Source of the DNA: Nodosilinea sp. LEGE 06152
GTDB taxonomy: Bacteria; Cyanobacteriota; Cyanobacteriia; Phormidesmidales; Phormidesmidaceae
Direction: 5' to 3'
NCBI RefSeq assembly: GCF_015207525.1
Contig: NZ_JADEWR010000007.1
Location: 56,573-90,805, forward strand
Length of the DNA: 34,233 nt
The notes under the pieces are model-generated. The model was given only the letters and a program-made list of their open reading frames with translations, was not told where the DNA came from and searched no databases. Below, one piece after another: positions 17,318 through 26,066 of the stretch (position 1 is the first letter of the stretch; the number at the start of each line of letters is the position of its first letter). The position numbers and the translations under genes were made by a program.

Positions 17318-17719
17318 CTAGCTTGAGGAGTCTTTGGCCGCAGGGCGCGCCTCCGGTGGCTCAGAGAGAATGATGACTACGCTGGTGCGGCCAGTGGCCA
17401 GAGTGGCATCGGTTAAAACGTCAACAACCTCGCGATCGAGGACGGCTTCAGTCATCTCAATGATTTGCGGGCGCAGTGCCATGGCCAGGTCGCTTCTTAC
17501 CTGTTCTGCCAACTCTGCCTGACCTTCATCTACCAGCAGCTGCTCGGGCTTAGTAACCGAGTCTTCAATCACAAACAGCAGCTTTTCTTCTAAAATTTGG
17601 CACGTGATCTTTCCAGGAGTGTGATTGAGCTTGTCGCGGTACAACCGCTGAAACCGCTGGGTCAGCCGACGCTGAAGCTGACCCAGGGTGGGTAGCAGAG
17701 TAGAGGGGGTGGTGTCCAT
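17318..17719 (-). CDS. DUF2294 (MpsC-like) family protein
   Basis: 133 residues from ATG 17719. The body matches the DUF2294 pattern: LQRRLTQRFQRLYRDKLNHTPGKITC, ILEEKLLFVIEDSVTKPEQLL, QVRSDLAMALRPQIIEMTEA and VVDVLTDATLATGRTSVVII near the end, then an acidic/Ala-Pro tail. Members are small and of unproven function; Pfam's MpsC name refers to a sodium-dependent membrane-potential system in Staphylococcus, which I do not claim applies here. No membrane segment. It is convergent with the CheY-like gene and lies 135 bp downstream of the NarL-type regulator on the same strand, so it could be the second gene of that unit. A TTG start at 17752 is possible but unlikely. Confidence 0.75.
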   Translation of the reverse strand: MDTTPSTLLPTLGQLQRRLTQRFQRLYRDKLNHTPGKITCQILEEKLLFVIEDSVTKPEQLLVDEGQAELAEQVRSDLAMALRPQIIEMTEAVLDREVVDVLTDATLATGRTSVVIILSEPPEARPAAKDSSS

Positions 17720-17854
17720 AGGGGTGCTTCGGGGTTTGACAACCGCTCGCAAGTCAATTCTTGAGAGTTATGAACGGTTGTGAAATTATTTAACCATGAC
17801 TCTAGAGGACACGGCTAACTAAAATTTGAGCAACCCTAGAGCCATCGCGCAGCC

Positions 17855-18571
17855 TTAGGTCACCAGCCCCGATCGCAGGGCTCGCACGGCGGCCTTGGTG
17901 CGATCGTCTACCCCTAACTTGTTAAGAATGCTGCGCACGTGGGTTTTTACGGTACCTACGGTGATGTAAGAGCGCTCGGCAATCTCAGCGTTGCTGCACC
18001 CACCAACAATTAGCTCCAGAATCTCAAGCTCGCGCTCGGTCAGCGGGTACGATTCTAAAATCTGCTCAAACTCAGGCTCTACCGCCTCGATCGCGACGGT
18101 GCGGTTGCTGGCTGCCATGGCTCCAGCCGGGGTTTTGCGCACCTGACGCAGCACCACGCTGGCGACGGCCGGGTCAATCCACGAGTTGCCTTCGTTGGTT
18201 TCGCGAACGGCTACAATTAGGTCGTCTAGCTCGGTTTGCTTCATGCAGTAGGAGTCTGCCCCTGCAGCAAAGGCGGCCATGACCGCAGCTTCGCTGTCGT
18301 GCATGGTCAACATGAGCACGCGGGTGGGGTTTTCATCGAGTTCGCCCTGGCTCTGGCGCAGCCGCTCTACCAGCTCAATACCATCAATATCGGGCAGACC
18401 GATATCCACAATCGCAATGTCGGGATGTTCGGTTTCGAGCAGGCTGAGGCCCCGTGCCCCATTGGCGGCTTCGCCCACTACAGTCATACCAGGTACTCGC
18501 TGGAGCGCCGCCTTTAGACCTAAGCGAGTAAGGTCATGATCTTCAATCAATACGATGCGAATATCTGTCAT
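17855..18571 (-). CDS. NarL/FixJ-family response regulator
   Basis: 238 residues: receiver domain (about 4-125) with Glu10-Asp11, phospho-acceptor Asp56 in IAIVDIGLPDIDG, Thr in VLMLTMHD and Lys in YCMKQTE; then a linker and a C-terminal LuxR-type helix-turn-helix (LTERELEILELIVGGCSNAEIAERSYITVGTVKTHVRSILNKLGV). The length of the linker and the EPEFEQILESYP stretch are unusual but occur in cyanobacterial members. The ATG at 18571 has a GGGGG-containing ribosome site just upstream. It is divergent from the ETR1-like histidine kinase across 260 bp, so it is the likely partner. Transcription factor; its target genes are not visible here. Confidence 0.92.
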   Translation of the reverse strand: MTDIRIVLIEDHDLTRLGLKAALQRVPGMTVVGEAANGARGLSLLETEHPDIAIVDIGLPDIDGIELVERLRQSQGELDENPTRVLMLTMHDSEAAVMAAFAAGADSYCMKQTELDDLIVAVRETNEGNSWIDPAVASVVLRQVRKTPAGAMAASNRTVAIEAVEPEFEQILESYPLTERELEILELIVGGCSNAEIAERSYITVGTVKTHVRSILNKLGVDDRTKAAVRALRSGLVT

Positions 18572-18831
18572 AGGTGGCCCCCTAAATGAGGCATTGTAAA
18601 AAACTACGGGCTATGCTAGTGCCCGAGGTCCTCTGATTATGCGCCAACTCTAGAAGGGTGGCACGTATCCTCGGGCTGACCTACTATGCCTTCGGCCTCT
18701 CTCCAAAGATAGACTGTGGGCGGCCAAAGGACGTGGTATTTCAGGAAGGTTAACAGCTTATTTGTCTCTCCTTAGACCCGTCTCTCTCTAACCTCATATC
18801 TCCCTCAACTCGCCGTAGAAAGGATGGTGCC
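18572..18831. promoter_or_regulatory. Divergent promoter region, NarL regulator / ETR1-like kinase
   Basis: 260 bp shared by two divergent genes; the kinase ATG has AAAGGA about eight bases upstream. No operator palindrome was identified with confidence. Confidence 0.4.
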
Positions 18832-20952
18832 ATGGTTGACTACTGGCAGTCTCTGCTGTCGGGGCCATTTATTCCTCACGGGCACTGCTACCTGTGGCGG
18901 CCGGGGCTGGTGTGGCTACATCTCCTGTCGGATGCCCTGATTGCGCTGTCGTACTGGACGATCGCGGGGGCACTAGTGTATTTGGTGCAGCGGCGGTCCG
19001 ATCTGCCCTTTAAGCCGCTGTTTTGGCTATTTGCGGCGTTTATTGCCGCCTGCGGTGCCACTCACCTGCTAGAGGTGTGGACGCTGTGGTTTCCGACCTA
19101 CTGGGTGTCGGGAGCAGTGAAGGCGTTGACCGCGCTGGTTTCCCTTGCTACGGCGCTAGAACTGGTGCCCCGGCTACCGCTGGCGCTGGCGTTGCCTAAC
19201 CTGACTCAGCTAATGGATATGAACCAGGCGCTGCAGAGCGAAATTAGCGATCGCAAGCAGGCCGAGGCTAGCCTACGCGCCGCCGAGATGGAGGTCAGGC
19301 AGCTGAACCAAACCCTAGAGGAGCGGGTGCAGCACCGGACCGCTCAGCTGGAGGAGGCCAATCAGCAGATTGAAACCCTGCTGGAGCAGGAGCGGCGCGA
19401 TCGCGCCACCCTACAGCGAGCCAAAGACGACCTGCAAGACACCGCAGAGCGGCTCAATTTGGCCCTTGGTGCCGCCCAGATGGGGTCTTGGGACTGGCAC
19501 CTCGACAGCGACACCCAGATCTGGTCGCCTCAGATCGAGCGCATTTTGGGTCTGGAGCCGGGTACCACGCCCCAGACAGCGGTGGTTTGGGCCGAACGGG
19601 TGCACCCCGACGACCTGCCCGCCATCGAAAGGCTGGTGCAGGAGGCGATCGCAACCCAGGGCGAGTTTGCCGGGCAGTATCGCCTGCGCTGGCCCGACAA
19701 CACCATGCACTGGGTGAGCGCCTACGGTCGCGTGGTCAACGCTAAAGACGGGTGCAGCCAGCGCATGGTCGGAGTACTGCAAGACATCACCGCAGCTAAG
19801 CAGGCCGAGCTTGACTTGCGGGCCAGCGAAAGGCGATTTCGAGCCGTCTTTGAGCAGGCCGCAGTGGGCATGGCCCGACTCAACTGGGAAGGACAGTGGA
19901 TACAGGTAAACCAAAAGTTTTGCGATATTCTGGGCTACCGGCCCGAAGAGCTTATCAATCGCTCCTTTCAATCCATTACTTACGAGGGCGACAGACTTCA
20001 GGATGAGTACTACTACCAGAAACTGATCACCGAGCGCACCCCCTGTCAGTTTGAGAAGCGCTACCTGCGCAAAGACGGCACCCCCCTGTGGACACTGGCC
20101 ACGGTTTCAGTCGAAAGCGATGACACCGACGGTCCCTCAGCGTTTATTGCCATCATTGAGGACATCGAAGACCGCAAAGCCGCCCGCGAGGAGCTGCTGC
20201 ACCGAGCCGACGAAATGGCCAACACCAACCTGGTACTGGCCCATACCACCGCCATGCTAGAGCAGCGTAACGCTGAGCTTGACCAGTTTGCCTACGTCGC
20301 CTCCCACGACCTCAAAGCGCCTCTGCGCGCCATCTCTAACCTGGCCGACTGGATTGGCGAAGACCTGGGCAACCAGCTACCGCCCGAAAACCAGCGCCAG
20401 CTAGAGCTACTGCGCAGCCGGGTAGACCGTATGGAAGCGCTGATCAACGGCCTGCTGGAATACTCGCGGGTGGGTCGCCGCCAGCGCAGCATTGTGGCGA
20501 TCGATGTCAACGAACTGCTGACCAATGTAGTCGACTCTCTGGCCCCACCCAAATCGTTTGTGGTTGACCTCCCGACCGACTTGCCCACGCTCTACAGCCA
20601 CAAAACCGCCCTAGGCCAAGTATTTGCCAACCTGATCAACAACGCCATTAAGCACCACCATCGCGACCAGGGCACCGTGCATATCAGCTGGCGCGATCGC
20701 GGCAAGTGGCTCGAATTTGCCATCGCCGACGATGGCCCCGGCATTGCGCCCCAGTATCACGACAAAATTTTCACCATTTTTCAAACCCTCAAGGCCCGTG
20801 ATGACTTTGAAAGCACTGGCGTGGGCCTGGCCGTAGTGAAAAAAATTATCGAAGCCGAAAAGGGGCGCGTCTGGCTTACCTCTGCCGTGGGTGAGGGCAC
20901 CACCTTCTACTTCACCTGGCCCTTCACCAAAACCCCACCCGCTCAGGACTAA
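18832..20952 (+). CDS. Histidine kinase with ETR1-type membrane domain and two PAS domains
   Basis: 706 residues. The N-terminus has three membrane helices of the plant ethylene-receptor type: SDALIALSYWTIAGALVY (Asp34 = ETR1 Asp25, Tyr41 = Tyr32), then FAAFIAACGATHLLEVW with Ile71, Cys74 and His78 matching ETR1 Ile62 and the copper ligands Cys65/His69, then VKALTALVSLATALELV. The ETR1 Pro36 position is Ala45. A coiled coil follows (about 125-205), then PAS-like domains at about 206-325 (QMGSWDWHLDSD, HPDDLP, QDITAAKQAE) and 330-448 (AAVGMARLNWEGQ, EDIEDRK), the dimerisation box with His492 (VASHDLKAPLRAI), and an ATPase domain with NLINNAIKHH, DDGPGI and GVGLAVVKKII. It is divergent from a NarL-type regulator. 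Whether it binds ethylene, copper or another ligand is inferred only from these residues. Confidence 0.92.
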   Translation: MVDYWQSLLSGPFIPHGHCYLWRPGLVWLHLLSDALIALSYWTIAGALVYLVQRRSDLPFKPLFWLFAAFIAACGATHLLEVWTLWFPTYWVSGAVKALTALVSLATALELVPRLPLALALPNLTQLMDMNQALQSEISDRKQAEASLRAAEMEVRQLNQTLEERVQHRTAQLEEANQQIETLLEQERRDRATLQRAKDDLQDTAERLNLALGAAQMGSWDWHLDSDTQIWSPQIERILGLEPGTTPQTAVVWAERVHPDDLPAIERLVQEAIATQGEFAGQYRLRWPDNTMHWVSAYGRVVNAKDGCSQRMVGVLQDITAAKQAELDLRASERRFRAVFEQAAVGMARLNWEGQWIQVNQKFCDILGYRPEELINRSFQSITYEGDRLQDEYYYQKLITERTPCQFEKRYLRKDGTPLWTLATVSVESDDTDGPSAFIAIIEDIEDRKAAREELLHRADEMANTNLVLAHTTAMLEQRNAELDQFAYVASHDLKAPLRAISNLADWIGEDLGNQLPPENQRQLELLRSRVDRMEALINGLLEYSRVGRRQRSIVAIDVNELLTNVVDSLAPPKSFVVDLPTDLPTLYSHKTALGQVFANLINNAIKHHHRDQGTVHISWRDRGKWLEFAIADDGPGIAPQYHDKIFTIFQTLKARDDFESTGVGLAVVKKIIEAEKGRVWLTSAVGEGTTFYFTWPFTKTPPAQD

Positions 20953-21006
20953 AGCAACTTAATCCCAAATCCAACTTACAAAACTCTGATTGGCAGCTGA
21001 TACCTG

Positions 21007-21035
21007 GTAGGGGCATTGCAGTGCAACGCCCCTAC
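21007..21035. repeat. Near-perfect palindrome of the GTAGGGGC...GCCCCTAC type
   Basis: 29 nt, one mismatch between arms, related in design to the perfect palindrome at 8041-8068. It sits between the histidine kinase and the CPBP protease gene. Confidence 0.65.
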
Positions 21036-21138
21036 AAATCTGACGTTAGACAGACCCACAACCACCGAATTAAACCGGATTCCCCGCGATCGCTTCGCTA
21101 AGATAGCAATGCCCTACCCGCTCAAGCTTTAACCTATT

Positions 21139-21744
21139 GTGACCCAGCCGCCCGCCAACGACCCGCAGCCCAACCCGCCCCTCGAACCGCTGACCCGAAT
21201 GCAGGTGCTGGCCGCTATGGGCGTAACGGCGGTCGTGCTGCTGCTAATTTCAAAAATCTGGCTGTATTTTGACTCGGCGGGCCTGCTGCCGCTGCGGCTG
21301 TCGCTGCAGGACGGGCTGCTGGGCGTAGGCCTGGGCCTGGCGATCACCCTGGCCAGTGGGGTTGTTTACCGGCTGTGGCCCGCCTACCGCCACAGTGCCG
21401 ACACCTACCTGACTATGGTGCTACAGCCCTTACAGTGGCCCGACCTAATTTGGCTGGGGCTGCTGCCGGGGCTGAGCGAAGAACTGCTGTTTCGCGGAGT
21501 GATGCTGCCTGCGATCGGGCTCAATGCCCTGGGCATTGCGGTGTCGGCGGCTAGCTTTGGGGTGCTGCACCTGAGCAGTTTGCAGCAGTGGACCTACGTG
21601 GTGTGGGCTACGGCCATTGGCCTGGTGCTGGCGATCGGGGCGGTGCTGACGGGCAATCTGCTGGTGCCCATTGTGGCCCATACGGTGACCAACCTGGTCT
21701 CCAGCGTCGTGTGGAAGCTGCGCCAGCAGCGCACCCCGGCATAA
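21139..21744 (+). CDS. CPBP-family intramembrane protease
   Basis: 201 residues; predicted glutamyl protease of the inner or thylakoid membrane (Abi/CAAX-protease-like). Motifs: SEELLFRG with Glu114-Glu115 and Arg119, FGVLHL with His144, and VAHTVTN with His181 and Asn185, the standard set. Hydrophobic segments lie at about 22-44, 60-75, 95-112, 125-142, 150-170 and 172-192. A GTG at 21139 is the start in the long frame; the ATG at 21199 would remove 20 residues without touching a motif, so the true start is open. It is not obviously part of an operon. In cyanobacteria members of this family are numerous and mostly uncharacterised. Confidence 0.87.
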   Translation: MTQPPANDPQPNPPLEPLTRMQVLAAMGVTAVVLLLISKIWLYFDSAGLLPLRLSLQDGLLGVGLGLAITLASGVVYRLWPAYRHSADTYLTMVLQPLQWPDLIWLGLLPGLSEELLFRGVMLPAIGLNALGIAVSAASFGVLHLSSLQQWTYVVWATAIGLVLAIGAVLTGNLLVPIVAHTVTNLVSSVVWKLRQQRTPA

Positions 21745-22121
21745 CTTCGGGCTCTGGGTTTTGGGTTACAGAAGCACCCTCAGACCACATACCCTAAGCC
21801 GTAAACCCTAGCCCCTGCTGCATGCAGTTGTCAGGGCTTGTTGGCAATGTCAATAGAATTCGGGTTTTGGTATACCGCTATTCAAAAAATCTGTTTATTC
21901 TGTCTAGAGAGCATGGCGCTGGGCGCACCCTCGACGTTGCTCTCGCAAATAGGTAGCCAGTCAGCCGAGTGCCGTTGATCACCGGCTAGCTGGCGGGGGT
22001 TAGCGACTGGCTGCGTTAGCTGAATCACCCAAGCCAGGGGCAAAACCCAAAGAGATATTTGCGATTTAGCTAACTCCTACTAAACCCTTAGCCCTAGTCG
22101 GGATGTGAACAGAGGTTGTCG
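21745..22121. other. Intergenic region with nested inverted repeats before the GNAT gene
   Basis: No gene recognised. Between 21907 and 22064 there are three paired segments: GAGAGC 21907-21912 with GCTCTC 21939-21944; TCGCAAAT 21943-21950 with ATTTGCGA 22057-22064; AGCCAGTC 21955-21962 with GACTGGCT 22005-22012. The last two are nested. This could be an RNA leader structure or an accident of sequence. Confidence 0.35.
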
Positions 22122-22619
22122 ATGGATTGCAGTGCTATTCAGTTTAAGTACACCAATCAATTTTCTGCGGCTGACCTAAATCAGCTGGTGAGTCTATTTC
22201 AGGCGGCGGCGTTTTGGGCTAAAGATCGCACCCGGGCTGATATGGAAACCGCGATCGCCCACAGCTACCCCGTCGTTACCGCCTGGGATGGCGACCAGCT
22301 GATTGGCTTTGCCCGCGCCACCTCCGACGGCGTGTTTCGCGCCACCATTTGGGATGTGGTGATTTCGCCTGACTATCAGGGCGGTGGGCTGGGCCGCAGG
22401 CTGGTCGAAACCCTGGTCGCCCACCCCCACATGAGCCGGGTAGAGCGCGTCTACCTGATGACGACCCATCAGCAGGGCTTTTATAAGCGCATTGGTTTTG
22501 AAGAAAACGCCTCAACCACGATGGTGCTCTACAACAGCGCTGAGATCGAAATGCTGCCGCCCCTGGGCTCACCGGCTGAGGTGCTGCCCGAGGTGCTGAC
22601 TGAAATCACGGTTGGTTAA
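22122..22619 (+). CDS. GNAT-family N-acetyltransferase
   Basis: 165 residues from ATG 22122, with AGAGG six bases upstream. The acetyl-CoA core is clear: GFARATSDGVFRATIWDVVISPDYQGGGLGRRLVETL carries the Q-x-x-G-x-G/A pantetheine-pyrophosphate loop, and FYKRIGFEEN is the C-terminal motif. Substrate unknown; closely similar proteins occur singly in cyanobacteria. An upstream GTG at 22116 would add two residues only. The C-terminus has a Pro/Glu-rich tail of about 20 residues. It is followed 100 bp later by DAHP synthase on the same strand, which need not be an operon. Confidence 0.9.
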   Translation: MDCSAIQFKYTNQFSAADLNQLVSLFQAAAFWAKDRTRADMETAIAHSYPVVTAWDGDQLIGFARATSDGVFRATIWDVVISPDYQGGGLGRRLVETLVAHPHMSRVERVYLMTTHQQGFYKRIGFEENASTTMVLYNSAEIEMLPPLGSPAEVLPEVLTEITVG

Positions 22620-22719
22620 GAACCCATTACCGTCGTCTAACCCTAGCAGGGAGTAAGGTACGCTACCATTTTGTAGGCATGGCTCCGGGGTGGAGCCCAC
22701 ATTACATAGGCCAAATTCA

Positions 22720-23790
22720 ATGCACCAAACCCAGGATCTTCACGTTGTTGAGACTCGCCCCCTCGTCAGCCCGGCGCTGCTGCACCATGAGTTTCCCATG
22801 TCGGCTGAGGCCGCGACGCTGGTGGCCGAGGCCCGCGATCGCATTCGCCACATTCTCTACAACGAAGACCGCCGCCTGCTGGTGATTGTTGGTCCCTGCT
22901 CGGTGCACGACATCGACGCCGCCTACGAGTACGGCCAAAAGCTAGTCAACCTGCGCCACGAGCTATCGGGCCAGCTCGAAATTATTATGCGGGTCTACTT
23001 TGAAAAGCCTCGCACCAACGTGGGCTGGAAGGGGCTGATCAACGACCCCCACCTCGACGGCAGCTACGACATCAACACCGGCCTGCGCCTGGCCCGCAAG
23101 CTGCTGCTCGACCTGGCCCAGCTGGGGCTACCCGCCGCCACCGAGCTGCTCGACCCGGTGACCCCCCAGTACATTGCCGACCTGATTGCCTGGACTGCGA
23201 TCGGTGCCCGCACCACCGAGAGCCAGACCCACCGCGAAATGGCCTCTGGCCTCTCGATGCCTATCGGCTTTAAGAACAGCACCGACGGCAGCCTGCAGGC
23301 CGCCATGAACGCCATGGTGGCCGCCAGCCGCCCCCACCACTTTTTGGGCATCAACCACCACGGGTTGGCCAGCATTGTTACCACCACCGGCAACCCTGAC
23401 GGGCACCTGGTGCTGCGCGGCGGCAAGGGCGGCCCCAACTTTAGCGGCGACCACGTCGCCAAAGCCGCCGCAGAAATGGCCAAGCTCAACCTCAACCACC
23501 GCATGATGGTCGACTGCAGCCACGCCAACGCCAACAAAGACCACAACCGCCAAACCACGGTGCTCGACGACATTGCGGCTCAGGTGAGCAACGGCTCGCG
23601 CCATATTCTCGGCGTCATGATCGAGAGCCATATCAAGGCGGGCAGTCAGCCCATCCCCAACGACCTGCGACAGCTCACCTACGGCCAGAGCATTACCGAT
23701 GCCTGCGTAGACTTCGACACCACCGCCGCCATGCTGCGCAAACTGGCCAGCGCGGTAGAGCCCTCGATGCAGGCCGCGCCCCTTAGCTAA
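22720..23790 (+). CDS. 3-deoxy-7-phosphoheptulonate synthase, class I
   Basis: Condenses phosphoenolpyruvate and erythrose 4-phosphate, the first step of the shikimate pathway; cytosolic. 356 residues from ATG 22720 (a GTG at 22690 is also in frame). Motifs: VGPCSVHD, MRVYFEKPRTNVGWKGLINDPHLDGSYDINTGL, GARTTESQTHREMASGLSMPIGFKNSTDG, the metal Cys and His regions (LGINHHG, MVDCSHANANKDH) and LGVMIESHIKAGSQ. This is the AroG/AroF/AroH type rather than the plant type. Regulation by which amino acid cannot be told. Gene symbol is left blank because the isoenzyme letter is uncertain. Confidence 0.93.
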   Translation: MHQTQDLHVVETRPLVSPALLHHEFPMSAEAATLVAEARDRIRHILYNEDRRLLVIVGPCSVHDIDAAYEYGQKLVNLRHELSGQLEIIMRVYFEKPRTNVGWKGLINDPHLDGSYDINTGLRLARKLLLDLAQLGLPAATELLDPVTPQYIADLIAWTAIGARTTESQTHREMASGLSMPIGFKNSTDGSLQAAMNAMVAASRPHHFLGINHHGLASIVTTTGNPDGHLVLRGGKGGPNFSGDHVAKAAAEMAKLNLNHRMMVDCSHANANKDHNRQTTVLDDIAAQVSNGSRHILGVMIESHIKAGSQPIPNDLRQLTYGQSITDACVDFDTTAAMLRKLASAVEPSMQAAPLS

Positions 23791-24286
23791 GCTTGAGCAC
23801 TCACAGCTTGGGTCACGGTTAGGCTTGGCTAGCCCAACCTATAGACTTTCATACCTCTGTAAATTGAGCGACGCGCTATAGCAAGTTTCAATCGCGTGAA
23901 GTACCTCGCAATAATTCTCGCTGCCCCCTTATATAAGAGGGGTTACAGCGTGGATCTTATACAGCTAAGTAGAAGGGCCAAACTAAACCCAGCTTAAGTT
24001 TCCGGTCTCCCTTTGGGAGACACTTCGTGAACGACTCCGCCAACCCTCTGCCCAGCAACGGATCGAGCATTGAGCGGAGTCGGAATGCGTCCTATAGATT
24101 CTCAAACCTACTTACTTAAACACTGGAAGGATTTAGAACCGAACCAGTGCGTACCTCACCAGTTCGAGAAACTCTATAGCAAAACCCGGCAAAATCTATT
24201 GAACTCAAATGTATCTGCTGATAGATGCTGCTGAGGCTATTGTTTGTGACGGTGGGGTTGCTACTGCCCCCTATTTGCAAGCGATC
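23791..24286. other. Intergenic region between DAHP synthase and the first GH13 gene
   Basis: No gene recognised (an ATG at 24209 extends the next frame). Two clear hairpins: TATAAGA 23932-23938 with TCTTATA 23955-23961, and a perfect GTCTCCC, loop TTT, GGGAGAC at 24005-24021 followed by ACTTCGTGAACG, a form that resembles dispersed cyanobacterial palindromes. Confidence 0.4.
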
Positions 24287-25927
24287 ATGCTAGATCTTTG
24301 GTACAAAGATGCCGTCATCTACTGTCTTGATGTAGAAATTTACATGGATGGGAACGGAGACGGTGTTGGAGACTTTGTCGGGTTAATCGATCGCCTTGAT
24401 TACATCGCCGGTTTGGGCGTTAACTGTATCTGGCTAATGCCGTTTTACCCGTCACCCAATCGGGACAATGGCTACGACATCACCGATTACTACAGTGTTG
24501 ACCAACGGTTAGGCACGTTAGGCGATTTTGTTGAATTTACCCGCCAAGCCGGGCAGCGTGGACTGCGGGTAATTGTAGATTTAGTGGTGAATCACACCTC
24601 GATTGATCACCCGTGGTTTCAGGCGGCTTGCCAAGACAAGAACTCTAAATACCGAGACTACTACGTCTGGGCTGAGGAAAAGCCAGAAAATGCTGAGGAG
24701 GGCATTATTTTTCCAGGGTATCAAGACAGCACCTGGACCTACAACGAATCAGCCGGAGCCTATTATTTTCACCGCTTTTATGAGCATCAGGCAGATTTAA
24801 ACGTCGCCAATCCTCAGGTACGGGAGGAAATTTACAAAGTCATGGGCTTCTGGCTGCAAATGGGGGTATCTGGCTTTCGAGTCGATGCGGTTCCCTTTTT
24901 GATCGAGCTAGAAGGCATCAAAGATACCGCCGAAGCCAAAGATCCGCTGCTGTTTCTGAAGGAGATTCGCGATTTTCTATCCTGGCGGCGAGGCGATGCG
25001 ATCGTTCTGGCAGAAGTTAACGAGCCGATGGACAAGATTGCTGACTACTTTGGCAATGGCGATCGCATGCAGCTTCTGTTCAGCTTTATGGGCAATCAAA
25101 CGCTTACCCTGGCGATGGCCCGAGAAGATGCTCGTCCCTTAATCAATGGCCTAAAGATACAACCCCAGCCGCCTGATGTTGGGCAATGGGCGTACTTTGT
25201 GCGAAACCATGATGAGCTGACCTTAGACAAACTTTCGGATGAAGAACAAGACGAAATTTTGCAGCGGTTTAACCAGGACAAAGACCAAGTTTGGGTTTTC
25301 GATCGCGGTATTCGCCGCCGCTTTCCACCACTGCTGGACAACGATCCGCGGCGCATTCGTCTGGTGTACAGTCTGATGTTGACCCTACCCGGAACGCCGG
25401 TTTTGTTCTATGGCGAAGAAATTGGTATGGGAGATGATTTGTCCCTCGAAGCCCGCGACGCTCTGCGCACACCAATGCAGTGGTCAGATCAGAAGAACGG
25501 TGGATTTTCAACGGCTGACCCCGAAGCTCTGGTGCGATCGGTTATTGATGAAGGTCCCTATGGCTATCAACAACTCAATGTCATTAACCAACGACGGGAC
25601 TCTGAATCATTGCTTAACTGGATGGAACGTGCCATTCGGATGCGTAAGGAATGCCCTGAATTTGGTTGGGGCAGTTGGGAAATCATTGATACCGACAATT
25701 CGGCTGTCTTTGCCCATCGCTGCCAGTGGAAAGACGGCACCGTAATTGCCATTCACAACCTGTCGAGGGAGGCTTGCGTTGTGACTCTAAAACTAGACGA
25801 TAAGACAACGCCCCTCATCGATCTGCTAGACGACCAGCCCTATGAATCGATTCAGCAAGGTTCCCATGATATTCAGTTAGAAGGGTACGGGTATCGCTGG
25901 TTTCGGGTGGGCAGCTTTCATCTCTAG
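24287..25927 (+). CDS. GH13 alpha-amylase family enzyme, trehalose-synthase-like
   Basis: 546 residues from ATG 24287; an ATG at 24209 adds 26 residues lacking conserved sequence, so the start is uncertain. Glycosidase barrel: start WYKDAVIYCLDVEIYMDGNGDGVGDF, calcium/active-site loop RDNGYDI, VNHT, nucleophile Asp200 (SGFRVDAVPF), acid/base Glu243 (LAEVNEP) and transition-state Asp309 (VRNHDEL), so all three catalytic acids are present. The order and the LPGTPVLFYGEEIGMGDD motif match trehalose synthase (maltose to trehalose isomerase) rather than secreted amylases; no signal peptide. A second GH13 enzyme with the same layout is at 32018, separated by malQ and other genes. It does not carry a maltokinase domain. 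Substrate and direction need assay. Confidence 0.9.
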   Translation: MLDLWYKDAVIYCLDVEIYMDGNGDGVGDFVGLIDRLDYIAGLGVNCIWLMPFYPSPNRDNGYDITDYYSVDQRLGTLGDFVEFTRQAGQRGLRVIVDLVVNHTSIDHPWFQAACQDKNSKYRDYYVWAEEKPENAEEGIIFPGYQDSTWTYNESAGAYYFHRFYEHQADLNVANPQVREEIYKVMGFWLQMGVSGFRVDAVPFLIELEGIKDTAEAKDPLLFLKEIRDFLSWRRGDAIVLAEVNEPMDKIADYFGNGDRMQLLFSFMGNQTLTLAMAREDARPLINGLKIQPQPPDVGQWAYFVRNHDELTLDKLSDEEQDEILQRFNQDKDQVWVFDRGIRRRFPPLLDNDPRRIRLVYSLMLTLPGTPVLFYGEEIGMGDDLSLEARDALRTPMQWSDQKNGGFSTADPEALVRSVIDEGPYGYQQLNVINQRRDSESLLNWMERAIRMRKECPEFGWGSWEIIDTDNSAVFAHRCQWKDGTVIAIHNLSREACVVTLKLDDKTTPLIDLLDDQPYESIQQGSHDIQLEGYGYRWFRVGSFHL

Positions 25928-25941
25928 GTCAAAACTGGCAT

Positions 25942-26001
25942 GTATAGCCGTCGCCGCGAAGGTTAGACGTTTTACTGAAAACCCATAGGCAATGGCTATA
26001 C
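25942..26001. repeat. Imperfect 14-bp inverted repeat flanking 32 bp
   Basis: GTATAGCCGTCGCC at 25942-25955 pairs with GGCAATGGCTATAC at 25988-26001 (two non-Watson-Crick positions). It sits between convergent genes, and may be a transcription end or a small dispersed element. Confidence 0.4.
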
Positions 26002-26066
26002 GTCAGCTCGCTGCCCCAGTCTTGGCTACAGATGCTTAGTACTGCCCTAAGCAGACTGGCCAGCAC

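Noticed and set aside
22653..22666. GTAAGGTACGCTAC, a perfect GTA-N8-TAC NtcA-type core upstream of DAHP synthase
   Set aside because: No good -10 box is seen at the proper distance, and such a core is expected several times by chance in 34 kb.
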